A DNA stretch of 50,727 nt, from positions 1 through 50,727 of the forward strand of contig JAFXPK010000036.1 in the NCBI GenBank assembly GCA_017527905.1, read 5' to 3'. The DNA comes from Paludibacteraceae bacterium (GTDB lineage: Bacteria; Bacteroidota; Bacteroidia; Bacteroidales; Paludibacteraceae). This document shows positions 43,460 to 50,727 of the stretch, piece by piece. The notes beneath the pieces are model-generated. The model saw only the letters and a program-made list of their open reading frames with translations, was not told where the DNA came from and did not search any database. The number at the start of each line of letters is the position of its first letter. The stretch's first letter is position 1. Position numbers and translations under genes: made by a program.

Positions 43460-44011
43460 ATGAGAAGACTGATTGTTTCAAGTATATTTTTCATGTTCCT
43501 GTTCTCGGGATGTGTGATGTGTGATATCTATAAAAATCTGGACAATAAGACCCATGATTATGACTATTGTAATGTAACTGATAAGGATCATAATTTTTTT
43601 CTTCAGTTTGAAATAACTACAAGGAACCAAGATGTTTTTAGTTCTAATATCTCATATCCAAGACTACTGTATGTGTTTGGTGTGCATACACCAAAACTGC
43701 CGTTTATAAGATTGAATTCGTTTTCGTTTTCCAAAGGAAAGAATGGCGCTGACACAATCCCATTTAGAGCGTACATGTATACATATCAGCAGCGAACTCC
43801 TATCCCGATTGATATTCCCTTTACACTTCCAGACAGTCTACAAGGGAAAAGTGCCTCACTTGAAATTGTCATGGAGAGTAGCGAGTCTTATCATGAGACA
43901 AAGAAATTATATGTCAGTTACGACATCGAAGTCGACACTCTGCGGATAATCAAAAAAGATATCAAGTATAAAAGACGTTGGTATTGTGATTGTCGTCCGA
44001 AGTTGTTTTAG
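43460..44011 (+). CDS. Hypothetical lipoprotein
   Basis: 183 residues with a clear lipoprotein signal (MRRLIVSSIFFMFLFSGC). The mature part is beta-rich (FFLQFEITTRNQDVF, PIPIDIPFTLPDSLQGK) and ends in a basic Cys-containing tail (KRRWYCDCRPKLF). No family is recognised. The layout resembles small gliding/GldH-type lipoproteins, but that is only an impression. It has its own promoter and ends 71 bases before a shared bidirectional terminator. Confidence 0.6.
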   Translation: MRRLIVSSIFFMFLFSGCVMCDIYKNLDNKTHDYDYCNVTDKDHNFFLQFEITTRNQDVFSSNISYPRLLYVFGVHTPKLPFIRLNSFSFSKGKNGADTIPFRAYMYTYQQRTPIPIDIPFTLPDSLQGKSASLEIVMESSESYHETKKLYVSYDIEVDTLRIIKKDIKYKRRWYCDCRPKLF

Positions 44012-44082
44012 AGCCAGCGTGTCGCCAAGAAAGTGTTTCCATCATCACATATATTGTCTGACGTTATTGATTTGAATAGACA

Positions 44083-44114
44083 AAAAAAGGTGCGCCAAAT
44101 GACGCACCTTTTTT
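44083..44114. terminator. Bidirectional terminator between the lipoprotein gene and argG
   Basis: Perfect 12-bp inverted repeat (AAAAAAGGTGCG 44083-44094, loop ccaaatga, CGCACCTTTTTT 44103-44114) that gives a U-run in both directions. Confidence 0.9.
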
Positions 44115-44131
44115 CTTATGGTTGATGTGGA

Positions 44132-45340
44132 TTAGATATTCTTTCCTTCCTCCTTGTGGTTCGCATAGTAGACGCGGAGAGGGGTGGAAGTGACCTTGAT
44201 GAATCCCTTCGCCTCCTCGGAGGTCCATCCCTTGTTCATCTCGCCGTACTCGCCGAACTTGGTCTTCACCAAATCGTCCTTGGAATCAACACCTACCGTT
44301 GAGAAGGAGAGTGGACGGAGCTCCAGCTTCACCTCACCGTTGACGTTGCGTTGTGAGCTCTCCAGCATGGCCTCGATGTCCCTCATCACTGGCTCGAGGT
44401 ACTGTGACTCGTGGAGGAACATTCCGTACCAGTTAGCCACTTGGTCTTTCCAGTATTGTTGCCACTTGGAGAGGGTGTATTTCTCCAAGAACTTGTGCGC
44501 GCCGATGATCAGCATAGGAGCGGCGGCCTCGAAGCCCACACGGCCCTTGATGCCGATGATGGTGTCGCCCACGTGCATGTCTCGTCCGATACCATAGGCG
44601 GAACCGATCTCCTCGATCTTTTGGATGCAGGCGATCTTGTCGGTGAACTTCTCGCCATTGACGGAGCAGATTTCGCCCTTCTCGAAGCCGAGGGTGAGGT
44701 ACTCGCTGCCCGTCTTCTTCACCTGTTTCAGGTAAGCGCTCTCAGGCAACCCCTCGCGGGAGTCGAGGATCTCGCCACCGCAGATGGATGTTCCCCAGAT
44801 ACCCACGTTGTAGGAATATTTCAGCTTGGTCCAGTCAGCGGCGAATCCGTGCTGGTTCAAGTAATCGATCTCATATTGGCGGGTGAGCGCCATGTCGCGC
44901 GTCAGCGTGATGATCTCCATGCCAGGAGCCATCACGAGGAAGGTCATGTCGAAACGCACCTGGTCGTTGCCGGCACCGGTGGAACCGTGAGCGATCGCGT
45001 CAGCGCCGATTTCGTTCGCATAGCGTGCGATGGCCATGCCTTGGAAGATACGCTCGGAAGATACGGAGATAGGGTAGGTGCCGTTTCTGAGTACGTTACC
45101 GAACACCATGTACTTCAAGCTCTTCGCGTAATACTCTTGGGTGACATCCAATGTCACATATTTGACAGCGCCCAACTTGTAGGCGTTCTCCTCGTTTTGT
45201 TTCAATTGCTCCGCGCTGAAACCACCCGTGTTAGCGCAAGCCGCATATACGTCGTACCCTTTTTCCTTCGCCAGGTACATGACAGTGAAAGAGGTGTCGA
45301 GACCTCCACTGAATGCTACTACTACTTTCTTGTTAGCCAT
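44132..45340 (-). CDS. argG: Argininosuccinate synthase
   Basis: It condenses citrulline and aspartate with ATP in arginine synthesis. The 402-residue protein has the PP-loop VVAFSGGLDTS at the N-terminus, AIAHGSTGAGNDQVRF (about 115-130) for ATP and citrulline binding, and GIWGTSICGGEILDS further on. It is 22 bases downstream of the GNAT gene, in the argR operon. A strong terminator follows directly, so argC and argD, which often follow in Bacteroides, are not co-transcribed here. Confidence 0.96.
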   Translation of the reverse strand: MANKKVVVAFSGGLDTSFTVMYLAKEKGYDVYAACANTGGFSAEQLKQNEENAYKLGAVKYVTLDVTQEYYAKSLKYMVFGNVLRNGTYPISVSSERIFQGMAIARYANEIGADAIAHGSTGAGNDQVRFDMTFLVMAPGMEIITLTRDMALTRQYEIDYLNQHGFAADWTKLKYSYNVGIWGTSICGGEILDSREGLPESAYLKQVKKTGSEYLTLGFEKGEICSVNGEKFTDKIACIQKIEEIGSAYGIGRDMHVGDTIIGIKGRVGFEAAAPMLIIGAHKFLEKYTLSKWQQYWKDQVANWYGMFLHESQYLEPVMRDIEAMLESSQRNVNGEVKLELRPLSFSTVGVDSKDDLVKTKFGEYGEMNKGWTSEEAKGFIKVTSTPLRVYYANHKEEGKNI

Positions 45341-45362
45341 ATTTCGATGTATATATAGTTGC

Positions 45363-45956
45363 TTATATTTTGATGTTAGGATCCTTGGCGAGCTCTCTCT
45401 CCGCCATTTCGAGGCTCAGTGGCTCGTGTGGGTCGAACAACATGCCTGTGCAGATGCAGTAGCGTCTGCCCGTACGTTGCAGCACGTCGTAGTTGACGCA
45501 GCCCTGGCATCCCTTCCAGAACGAGTCGTCCTCCGTGAGGTCTGCGAAGGTCACAGGGAGGTAGCCCAATTGCGTGTTGAGCTTCATCACAGCCGCACCG
45601 GAAGTCAAGCTGAAGATTTTAGCCTCCGGCCATCTCTTGCGGGCCAATGTGAACGTGTGGTGTTTGATGCGGCGAGCCAAGCCCCTGCCACGGAACTTCT
45701 CCGGCACGATAAGACCGGAAGTGGTGACGTATTTCTTGTCTTCCCACGTCTCAATGTAACTGAATCCGGCAAACTCATCCCCACAGAGTGCGATGATCGC
45801 TTTCCCCTCCCGCATTTTTTGCTTCACGTATTCGGGGTCACGCTTCGCGATTCCGGTTCCACGTACTTTGGCTGCCTTTTCTATTGTGTCCAATATTGTG
45901 TCAACGTAGCCAATATGCCTTTCGTCGGCAACCATGATTTCAATTTCCTGATCCAT
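45363..45956 (-). CDS. GNAT acyltransferase of the arginine operon
   Basis: A 197-residue GCN5-type acyltransferase: GLIVPEKFRGRGLARRIKHH contains the acyl-CoA pyrophosphate loop (about 95-115), followed by VMKLNTQLGYLPV. The C-terminal extension carries four cysteines (CQGC, then CIC), which might bind a metal. Its place between argR and argG suggests it makes the N-acylglutamate that starts arginine synthesis. Because B. fragilis is known to use N-succinyl intermediates, the donor could be succinyl-CoA (inference). Confidence 0.85.
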   Translation of the reverse strand: MDQEIEIMVADERHIGYVDTILDTIEKAAKVRGTGIAKRDPEYVKQKMREGKAIIALCGDEFAGFSYIETWEDKKYVTTSGLIVPEKFRGRGLARRIKHHTFTLARKRWPEAKIFSLTSGAAVMKLNTQLGYLPVTFADLTEDDSFWKGCQGCVNYDVLQRTGRRYCICTGMLFDPHEPLSLEMAERELAKDPNIKI

Positions 45957-45981
45957 TTCCTCTATCTGAAATACGGTTGAA

Positions 45982-46452
45982 TTATTTAATTGAAGGGATG
46001 ATCTGAGATAGAGACTCCGTCACCTCCTTCGTTGTTTTGTTTTCTTTAGTCACGGCAATGATGGTATCTTCACCCGCCACGGTGCCGATGATCACATCCT
46101 TCGCCTTGTCGTCGATCTCATAGGCCAGACTGCTGGCGTAGCCCGGTCTGGTATGCAACACCGCGATGTTGCCCGAGAACTCGATCGAGAGGAACGCGTT
46201 CCCCATTGGGAAGTCGTTTCCGATGTTCCTGCTCTCCTCCTGTAGGCTCCTTGTCGGCAGCTGGTAGAGGTATTCCCCCTTCGAGTTGGTCGTCTTCGAC
46301 ACTTTCAGTTGCTTCAAATCGCGCGAGAGGGTCGCTTGCGTCAACTCGAATCCTTGTGCGGACAATCGTTGCAGCAGTTCCTCCTGACTCCCCACAATCG
46401 AGGTGGAGATGATCTCTTGTATGGCGGCGAACCTTTTTACCTTGTTTTTCAC
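45982..46452 (-). CDS. argR: Arginine repressor
   Basis: A 156-residue ArgR. The winged-helix N-terminal domain (about 1-70) has SQEELLQRLSAQGFELTQAT and LSRDLKQLKV. The C-terminal oligomerisation and arginine-binding domain has VIIGTVAGEDTIIAV with the acidic arginine ligands. First gene of the argR-GNAT-argG operon; the sequence just upstream carries AT-rich ARG-box-like repeats, so autoregulation is expected. Confidence 0.94.
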   Translation of the reverse strand: MKNKVKRFAAIQEIISTSIVGSQEELLQRLSAQGFELTQATLSRDLKQLKVSKTTNSKGEYLYQLPTRSLQEESRNIGNDFPMGNAFLSIEFSGNIAVLHTRPGYASSLAYEIDDKAKDVIIGTVAGEDTIIAVTKENKTTKEVTESLSQIIPSIK

Positions 46453-46480
46453 TGTCTTATCGCTTTAGTTTCTACTCGCT

Positions 46481-46560
46481 TTGAATAATTATTGGAATAA
46501 TTATCCGTTTGCGCTGCAAAATTATGCAAATAATGTGAATGACAAGTTTTTCTATGCATA
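46481..46560 (-). promoter_or_regulatory. argR operon promoter with ARG-box-like operators
   Basis: Minus-strand -7 element TAATTTTG (46517-46524) with a TTG 18 bases upstream (46543-46545). Downstream, GAATAATTAT occurs twice in direct repeat (46483-46492 and 46495-46504), each copy close to half of the E. coli ARG consensus. TATGCATA lies at 46553-46560. Binding at the pair would block transcription just after initiation. The 12-base period is shorter than the 21 bases between E. coli boxes. Confidence 0.55.
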
Positions 46561-46627
46561 AAAATTGGTTGATTCGTTAAAAATATGCAAAAGCGCGTAT
46601 CTTTATACCGAATATATCCATTCTTGC

Positions 46628-46891
46628 CTAAGGTACGGGGTCGTAGCCGCTGCCGCCCCATGGGTTGCACCTCAATATTCTTTTTATAGCCAACCAAGAC
46701 CCTTTGAAGACTCCATGTTTCTTCACGGCTTGGATCGCGTATTCCGAACATGTTGGCGTGAACCGGCAACATGGAGGGAAAAGGGGGGAGATGCACCTTC
46801 GGTAGAAGTAGACGGGGAGCAGGACCATCGTCCTGACGACCCTTTTAAGAGCGCTCGGCTCCTTGCCTCCTTTGTCCGTGGTTTGTTCCAT
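46628..46891 (-). CDS. yidD: Membrane protein insertion efficiency factor YidD
   Basis: An 87-residue small protein that assists YidC-dependent insertion at the inner membrane. Conserved segments are [20 protein letters not shown] and [18 protein letters not shown], ending in [14 protein letters not shown]. It overlaps rnpA by 47 bases, the normal rnpA-yidD arrangement. Confidence 0.93.
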   Translation of the reverse strand: MEQTTDKGGKEPSALKRVVRTMVLLPVYFYRRCISPLFPPCCRFTPTCSEYAIQAVKKHGVFKGSWLAIKRILRCNPWGGSGYDPVP

Positions 46892-47273
46892 CTTTCCCTT
46901 GGATAATCTGCTCTAACACTTTCCTCATGCGCTTCTCCACGAAGGCTTGGGACTCTATGGTGTCCCCGTTGTAGGTGATGGCGACCTGCATGGACGCATC
47001 CTCCTTCTCCATCATCTCGAACAGCGCATGTTTGTTTTTGCGGTATGCCTCCCGCATCAGTCTTTTCAGCCTGTTCCGGTCTACCGCGTGCTTGAATTTG
47101 CGTTTCGGCGCATTGACAAGGCAGCGGACCGGCACTGACTCTTTGGGCACTCTTTTGTACAGGATGCGGAACGGATATAGGAAAAACCGTTCGCCCGTAT
47201 TGTACAACTCGTCAATGGCGGTCTTCCCACACAAGTGTTCCTCTTTTCCAAATGTGTTTCGGCGTTCCATCAT
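46845..47273 (-). CDS. rnpA: Ribonuclease P protein component
   Basis: A 142-residue basic protein that binds RNase P RNA for tRNA 5' maturation. The RNR signature is in [18 protein letters not shown] (about 62-79), preceded by [13 protein letters not shown]. It sits 49 bases after hemD, with a strong terminator between, and not next to rpmH as in many bacteria. M1 or M2 could be the start. Confidence 0.9.
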   Translation of the reverse strand: MMERRNTFGKEEHLCGKTAIDELYNTGERFFLYPFRILYKRVPKESVPVRCLVNAPKRKFKHAVDRNRLKRLMREAYRKNKHALFEMMEKEDASMQVAITYNGDTIESQAFVEKRMRKVLEQIIQGKDGTNHGQRRQGAERS

Positions 47274-47292
47274 TGTCGTGTCCGTTATTGTG

Positions 47293-47321
47293 AAAAAAGT
47301 CCAGACATAAGTCCGGACTTT
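47293..47321 (-). terminator. Terminator between hemD and rnpA
   Basis: On the minus strand AAAGTCCGGAC, loop ttat, GTCTGGACTTT (11 bp, one G-U) and then TTT, one base after the hemD stop. With only 19 bases from there to the rnpA start, rnpA must rely on read-through or on a promoter overlapping this hairpin. Confidence 0.8.
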
Positions 47322-47322
47322 G

Positions 47323-48108
47323 TTATTTCTTCTTATTGCACTCCTTCAAGAAAAGATCCAATGCGGCTGGCATGGATGGAGCGTCGGGGGTAGGAGCCTC
47401 CACGTTGACGGTCAATCCCGCGTCCTTCGCCGCCTTCACTGCTGTTGCGCCCAAGCATCCGATACAGATGTCGCCTTGCTTGAAGTCCGGGAAGTTCTTG
47501 AACAATGAAGTGATTCCCGATGGGCTGAAGAACACCAGCATGTCGTAGTTGAAGTCCGGGTCGTTGGTGAAATCGGTGCTGACGGTCTTGTACATCACAC
47601 CTTTGGTGTAGTTGGCGCCGATTTCCTCCATCATTGCGAGGATGTCATCCTTGTGGTCCTCCGACACGGATTTGTTCGCGTCGTACACGTCAGCGACGGA
47701 TACGAGGAACTTCTCGTCCAGGTGTTTCGCCACGACAGGGATCAGGTCCTCCAATTTATTGGATGTTCCGAAGAACACTTTCCTCTTACGGTATTGGATA
47801 TACTTTTGAAGATAAAGGGCGATAGCTTCGGAGACACAGAAATACTTCATCGTCTCTGGCACGGTCACCCTCATCTCCGTGCAGAGTCTGAAGAAGTGGT
47901 CGATGGCCGCTTTCGCCGTGAAGACAATCGCAGTGTAGTCCAGGATCGCGATCTTCTGCTGGCGGAATTCCTTCGCCAACACTGGCTCTACTTTGATGAA
48001 TGGTTTGAAATCGATTTTCACCCCATATTTTGTTTCCAAGTCAAAATAGGGTGACTTTTCAGTCGCCGGTTTGGGCTGTGAAACCAAGATACGTTTAATT
48101 CTTGCCAT
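47323..48108 (-). CDS. hemD: Uroporphyrinogen-III synthase
   Basis: A 261-residue protein of the HemD fold, which closes hydroxymethylbilane to uroporphyrinogen III. Typical segments are RIKRILVSQPKPATEKSPYF at the N-terminus, DYTAIVFTAKAAIDHFFRLC, and FSPSGITSLFKNFPDFKQGD with CIGCLGATAVKAAKDAGL in the second half. Position beside a DUF4271 gene and rnpA-yidD is a conserved Bacteroidales arrangement as far as I recall. Confidence 0.88.
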   Translation of the reverse strand: MARIKRILVSQPKPATEKSPYFDLETKYGVKIDFKPFIKVEPVLAKEFRQQKIAILDYTAIVFTAKAAIDHFFRLCTEMRVTVPETMKYFCVSEAIALYLQKYIQYRKRKVFFGTSNKLEDLIPVVAKHLDEKFLVSVADVYDANKSVSEDHKDDILAMMEEIGANYTKGVMYKTVSTDFTNDPDFNYDMLVFFSPSGITSLFKNFPDFKQGDICIGCLGATAVKAAKDAGLTVNVEAPTPDAPSMPAALDLFLKECNKKK

Positions 48109-48128
48109 TTTTTCCTTATATTTTTAAG

Positions 48129-49052
48129 TTATCTCACCCAATCCATCAACCCTATGACAAGTACAACGGTGGGTAAAATTTCTAGCGTGCAAAGGTACAA
48201 AATCAAATAGAAAATAGAGGTTAATCCATTAAAAAAAATCGAAACAATCTTGTATATGTATAATAATACGGCTATTGCGCAGAATCCGCAGCCTATCCAC
48301 AAAGCGTATATCGCCACGGAGTGGTTGGTGAAGGATGTCAGCAAAACAATGGGGAAGAGGGCCATGCAGAACGCGAAGCAGATGGTCGCGTAGGAATGGC
48401 GGACAATCCTGAACGTGCTTTTGTCGTAAAAGATGGTGCAGATATAATTGGCCACGAGCAGTTTGAAGGTCACGTAGCCAAAGAATATCAGGAATATGAG
48501 CCACAAGGAGTGTAGATAATGTGGGTCTTGGAAGTGGAACAGATTGGTCCGCACGAACTGGCAGAAAAGCGTGATGGTGGAGAAGGAAAGGACGGTCATG
48601 GCGGCTTTGAAGCCGAACTCGTCCGTGATTCTATCGGAGAACACATCGCTTCGGTTCTTCGGGTAGAAGAACTCCCTTGTCGCTTGTATGATGTAGGAGA
48701 ACCTGGCAGAGAGCACCATCCCGAATCCCAGGAAAAGGATGAACATCAGGGGTACGAACCATACCTCTTGTTGGATGTTGGTGGGTAATGCGGTGCCTGG
48801 CATCCTTGGAATTTCCGTAAGGAACTTTTTCTCCTTCGCCGGTTGTGTCTGGTCGATTTTCTTCCGGAGGTTATCTTGGAATTCCTGGAAGGTGGGGATG
48901 TATCCGATGGTGGAGTCCGACAACGCCTCCTCCAACTCCTTCTCTTCCAGCTCTTTCAGTTCTTTGGCGGATAAACACATGAAGGGAAGCGCATCTTTCT
49001 GTGGTGCGCCTCCCTCCTTGGTGCCTTGTAGATTCAGAAGAAGTGGATCCAT
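48129..49052 (-). CDS. DUF4271 family membrane protein
   Basis: A 307-residue protein with a soluble acidic N-terminus (about 1-105; ELKELEEKELEEALSDSTIG) and six or more membrane helices (FVPLMFILFLGFGMVL, SLWLIFLIFFGYVTFKLLV, YATICFAFCMALFPIVLL, IFYLILYLCTLEILPTVVLV). I recognise DUF4271, found next to hemD in Bacteroidota. Function unknown. It is 20 bases upstream of hemD and probably co-transcribed. Confidence 0.82.
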   Translation of the reverse strand: MDPLLLNLQGTKEGGAPQKDALPFMCLSAKELKELEEKELEEALSDSTIGYIPTFQEFQDNLRKKIDQTQPAKEKKFLTEIPRMPGTALPTNIQQEVWFVPLMFILFLGFGMVLSARFSYIIQATREFFYPKNRSDVFSDRITDEFGFKAAMTVLSFSTITLFCQFVRTNLFHFQDPHYLHSLWLIFLIFFGYVTFKLLVANYICTIFYDKSTFRIVRHSYATICFAFCMALFPIVLLTSFTNHSVAIYALWIGCGFCAIAVLLYIYKIVSIFFNGLTSIFYLILYLCTLEILPTVVLVIGLMDWVR

Positions 49053-49109
49053 CTTTACTTCTCGTTGAATAGTATGTCATTCGTCCGACATGGGACGGTT
49101 AGTGTACGA

Positions 49110-49499
49110 TTAAAAATTCGCCCGGATGCTTTCCGCTATTCCCTTCATCTCCTCGGGCGTCAATTGTTGCTTTTTGGCGAAGTTCAGGTCGCTCTCCTGC
49201 GAGATCGGGATGAGGTGGACGTGCGTGTGTGGCACTTCCAATCCTACGACCGCCACGGAGATCCTTTTGCACGGAACCGCCTTCTCGATGGCCTTCGCCA
49301 CTTTCTTCGAGAATAGCATCAATCCCGCCAATGTCTGGTCGTCGAGGTGGAATATGTAGTCGTCCTCAATCTTCGGCACCACCAGAGTGTGCCCCTTTTG
49401 TACCGGGTTGATATCCAGGAAGGCGAAGTAGTTCTCGTCCTCCGCGATCTTATAGCATGGGATTTCTCCCTTGATGATCTTCGTGAAAATAGTTGCCAT
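49110..49499 (-). CDS. HIT-family nucleotide hydrolase
   Basis: A 129-residue histidine-triad protein. IFTKIIKGEIPCYKIAED opens the domain, and HTHVHLIPIS gives the HxHxH catalytic triad. It is expected to hydrolyse adenosine phosphoramidates or dinucleoside polyphosphates. 21 bases downstream of greA, so likely in the greA transcript. Confidence 0.93.
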   Translation of the reverse strand: MATIFTKIIKGEIPCYKIAEDENYFAFLDINPVQKGHTLVVPKIEDDYIFHLDDQTLAGLMLFSKKVAKAIEKAVPCKRISVAVVGLEVPHTHVHLIPISQESDLNFAKKQQLTPEEMKGIAESIRANF

Positions 49500-49520
49500 T
49501 GTTTTTTCCTCTCGTTTTAA

Positions 49521-49991
49521 TTAGAAAGATATGCTTACAACCTCGAAAGGGATTTTGCCTGCCGGCACGTTCACTTCCACCACGTCGCCCACTTTCTTGC
49601 CGAGGAGCGCTTGCGCAATTGGGGTGTTGACCGCCAATTTTCCCTCCTTGAGGTTCGCCTCATGTTCCGACACCAGCGTATATGTCATGGTGGCTCCGTT
49701 CTTCTTGTTTTTGATCTGAACCTTGTTCAGCAGTTGGACAACATCGGTGTTGAGTCTGGACGCGTCGATGATTTTAGCGTTCAAGATCTTTTCCTTGAGC
49801 AGTGAGATTTTGGACTCCAGAAGTCCCTGTGCCTCTTTCGCCGCATCGTATTCCGCGTTCTCGGACAGGTCGCCCTTGTCGCGGGCTTCCGCTATTTGTT
49901 TGGAGATGTTCGGACGTTCCACAGTTTCCATGTGCTTTAACTCCTCCATCATTTTGTTGTACCCTTCTTCGGTAACATAAGAAACAGCCAT
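49521..49991 (-). CDS. greA: Transcription elongation factor GreA
   Basis: A 156-residue protein that enters the RNA polymerase secondary channel and stimulates cleavage of backtracked RNA. The N-terminal coiled coil (about 1-75) carries the acidic tip in RDKGDLSENAEYDAAKEAQG. The C-terminal FKBP-like domain ends with IAQALLGKKVGDVVEVNVPA. It is preceded by a leader of about 130 bases with a terminator-like hairpin. Confidence 0.95.
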   Translation of the reverse strand: MAVSYVTEEGYNKMMEELKHMETVERPNISKQIAEARDKGDLSENAEYDAAKEAQGLLESKISLLKEKILNAKIIDASRLNTDVVQLLNKVQIKNKKNGATMTYTLVSEHEANLKEGKLAVNTPIAQALLGKKVGDVVEVNVPAGKIPFEVVSISF

Positions 49992-50128
49992 GATATACTA
50001 TTTAAAGGTTTGTGTTTTGTGTTATTTTTCTTCTCTCTCGACTGCGTTTCGGCACGGCATAACAAAAAGAATCCCGACTTTCATCGGAACTCTTCGGTAA
50101 ATGTTCGTATGTGCCATTACAGACATAG
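49992..50128 (-). promoter_or_regulatory. greA leader with terminator-like hairpin
   Basis: In the transcript an 8-bp stem (50084-50091 with 50070-50077, two G-U pairs, 6-base loop) is followed by C and five U (50064-50068). It lies about 30-60 bases after the predicted start site and 70 bases before greA, so it could end a short leader RNA of about 60 bases. Confidence 0.5.
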
Positions 50129-50160
50129 CAAAGGTAGGTTATCTTTTTTACTTTTCCAAA
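50129..50160 (-). promoter_or_regulatory. Promoter of greA
   Basis: Minus-strand TTTG (50157-50160), 20 bases, TACCTTTG (50129-50136): full Bacteroidota consensus. Confidence 0.8.
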
Positions 50161-50229
50161 TCAAGGTGGATTCTTTCCTCTAAAAATGAGTGAATTTTAA
50201 GAACTTTTAGAACTCAGCGTTGTCGGTTC

Positions 50230-50260
50230 TTTGAGGGAAGAACTTGATTTATTAGTTTCG
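50230..50260 (+). promoter_or_regulatory. Promoter of the truncated membrane-protein gene
   Basis: TTTG (50230-50233), 19 bases, TAGTTTCG (50253-50260), 22 bases before the ATG at 50283. Confidence 0.65.
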
Positions 50261-50282
50261 CGGTGAGATAGCAGCGTGTCCC

Positions 50283-50727
50283 ATGTTCGAGAAAGCGGTA
50301 TATTTTTACAACCAATTATTGTCGATGTGGAATTCCGTCTTGAGGTTGGGCTTGAAAATGCCTTTCTCCAAGGTGGATAGGGAGCGTTATCTGCGCCGTG
50401 TGTTCTCCAAGCATGTGGAGAATGAGGAGCAGATGGCTGTCGTGCTGAACGAGAGGCCGTCCGCTGTCTTTTCGGATGACCTTATTGAACGGGTGGTGAA
50501 GAAGGAGATCCGTCGCCACGCGTGGTGGGTGACTCTCGTCTCCTTGGTGTGCGCCATTCCTCCGGACGGATGGCTGATGTGGGTGTTGATTCTGGTGGAC
50601 TTCGTGCAGTTCCAGGTGTTCGTCTTCGTCATCCTCCAAAAGATGTTGTATATCTACGGGTGCAAAGAGCTCCATGCGCAAGACTCCTTAAAGGAGGAGC
50701 GTTCGTTGGATGTGATGATGCTGATGA
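50283..50727 (+). CDS. Hypothetical membrane protein, 3' end outside the window
   Basis: An open frame from the ATG at 50283 (MFEKAVYFYNQLL) to the window edge, 148 codons with no stop. A soluble helical N-terminus (VDRERYLRRVFSKHVENEEQ) is followed by two hydrophobic segments (WWVTLVSLVCAI and WLMWVLILVDFVQFQVFVFV). Family not recognised. It has its own consensus promoter and is divergent from greA. Confidence 0.7.
   Translation, partial: MFEKAVYFYNQLLSMWNSVLRLGLKMPFSKVDRERYLRRVFSKHVENEEQMAVVLNERPSAVFSDDLIERVVKKEIRRHAWWVTLVSLVCAIPPDGWLMWVLILVDFVQFQVFVFVILQKMLYIYGCKELHAQDSLKEERSLDVMMLM

Noticed and set aside
44411..45358. 315-codon frame antisense to argG
   Set aside because: Shadow of argG; no recognisable domain and low-complexity acidic content.
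1..50727. CRISPR array, rRNA operon or complete insertion sequence
   Set aside because: No regularly spaced repeats, no rRNA sequence and no intact transposase were seen.

Overview
The window comes from a member of the Bacteroidales (Bacteroidota). The evidence is a partial PorP/SprF-type protein of the type IX secretion system, many promoters of the Bacteroidota type (TTTG, 19-20 bases, TAnnTTTG), FISUMP-like 'WATCNVG' domains, DUF6057, DUF4271 and DUF4878 proteins, and the argR-GNAT-argG gene order. I cannot name the genus.

Left part (1-18.2 kb), mostly core genes. After the PorP/SprF tail come birA, aroQ and xerD on the plus strand, then a REP-like element with three hairpins. Seven minus-strand genes follow with gaps of 34 bases or less: proC, an XRE-cupin regulator, two near-duplicate AMP-forming acyl-CoA synthetases, proB, a DUF6057 membrane protein and a c-heme/beta-propeller lipoprotein. 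Next are an S4-domain RNA-binding protein, two very small genes and an initiator tRNA-Met. A phytoene-desaturase-like flavoprotein is divergent from a large MMPL exporter fused to a PlsC acyltransferase.

Middle part (18.2-32.1 kb). A DUF4143 ATPase has palindromes over its promoter. A decayed remnant of a Bacteroides-type serine invertase lies between a partial copy of tRNA-Cys and the intact tRNA-Cys. Then come a TonB-dependent receptor with a calycin-like lipoprotein, an M23/LysM peptidase, three tandem secreted proteins that share an N-terminal module, tRNA-Lys, an archaeal-type phosphoglycerate mutase, two lipoproteins and a large DUF3472-like secreted protein.

Accessory part (32.1-44.0 kb). 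Most of it is A+T-rich, with small membrane proteins or lipoproteins, one reading frame broken by an in-frame TGA, and a Sel1-repeat protein. It also holds a 1969-residue alpha-2-macroglobulin with an embedded SusC-type TonB plug, and a cytoplasmic fusion of a FISUMP-like domain to a CdiI-type immunity domain. I read it tentatively as an interbacterial defence (immunity) region; no toxin gene is visible.

Right part (44.0-50.7 kb), core genes on the minus strand: argR-GNAT-argG with ArgR-like operator sequences, and greA-HIT-DUF4271-hemD-rnpA-yidD. The greA leader has a terminator-like hairpin. A truncated plus-strand gene runs off the end.
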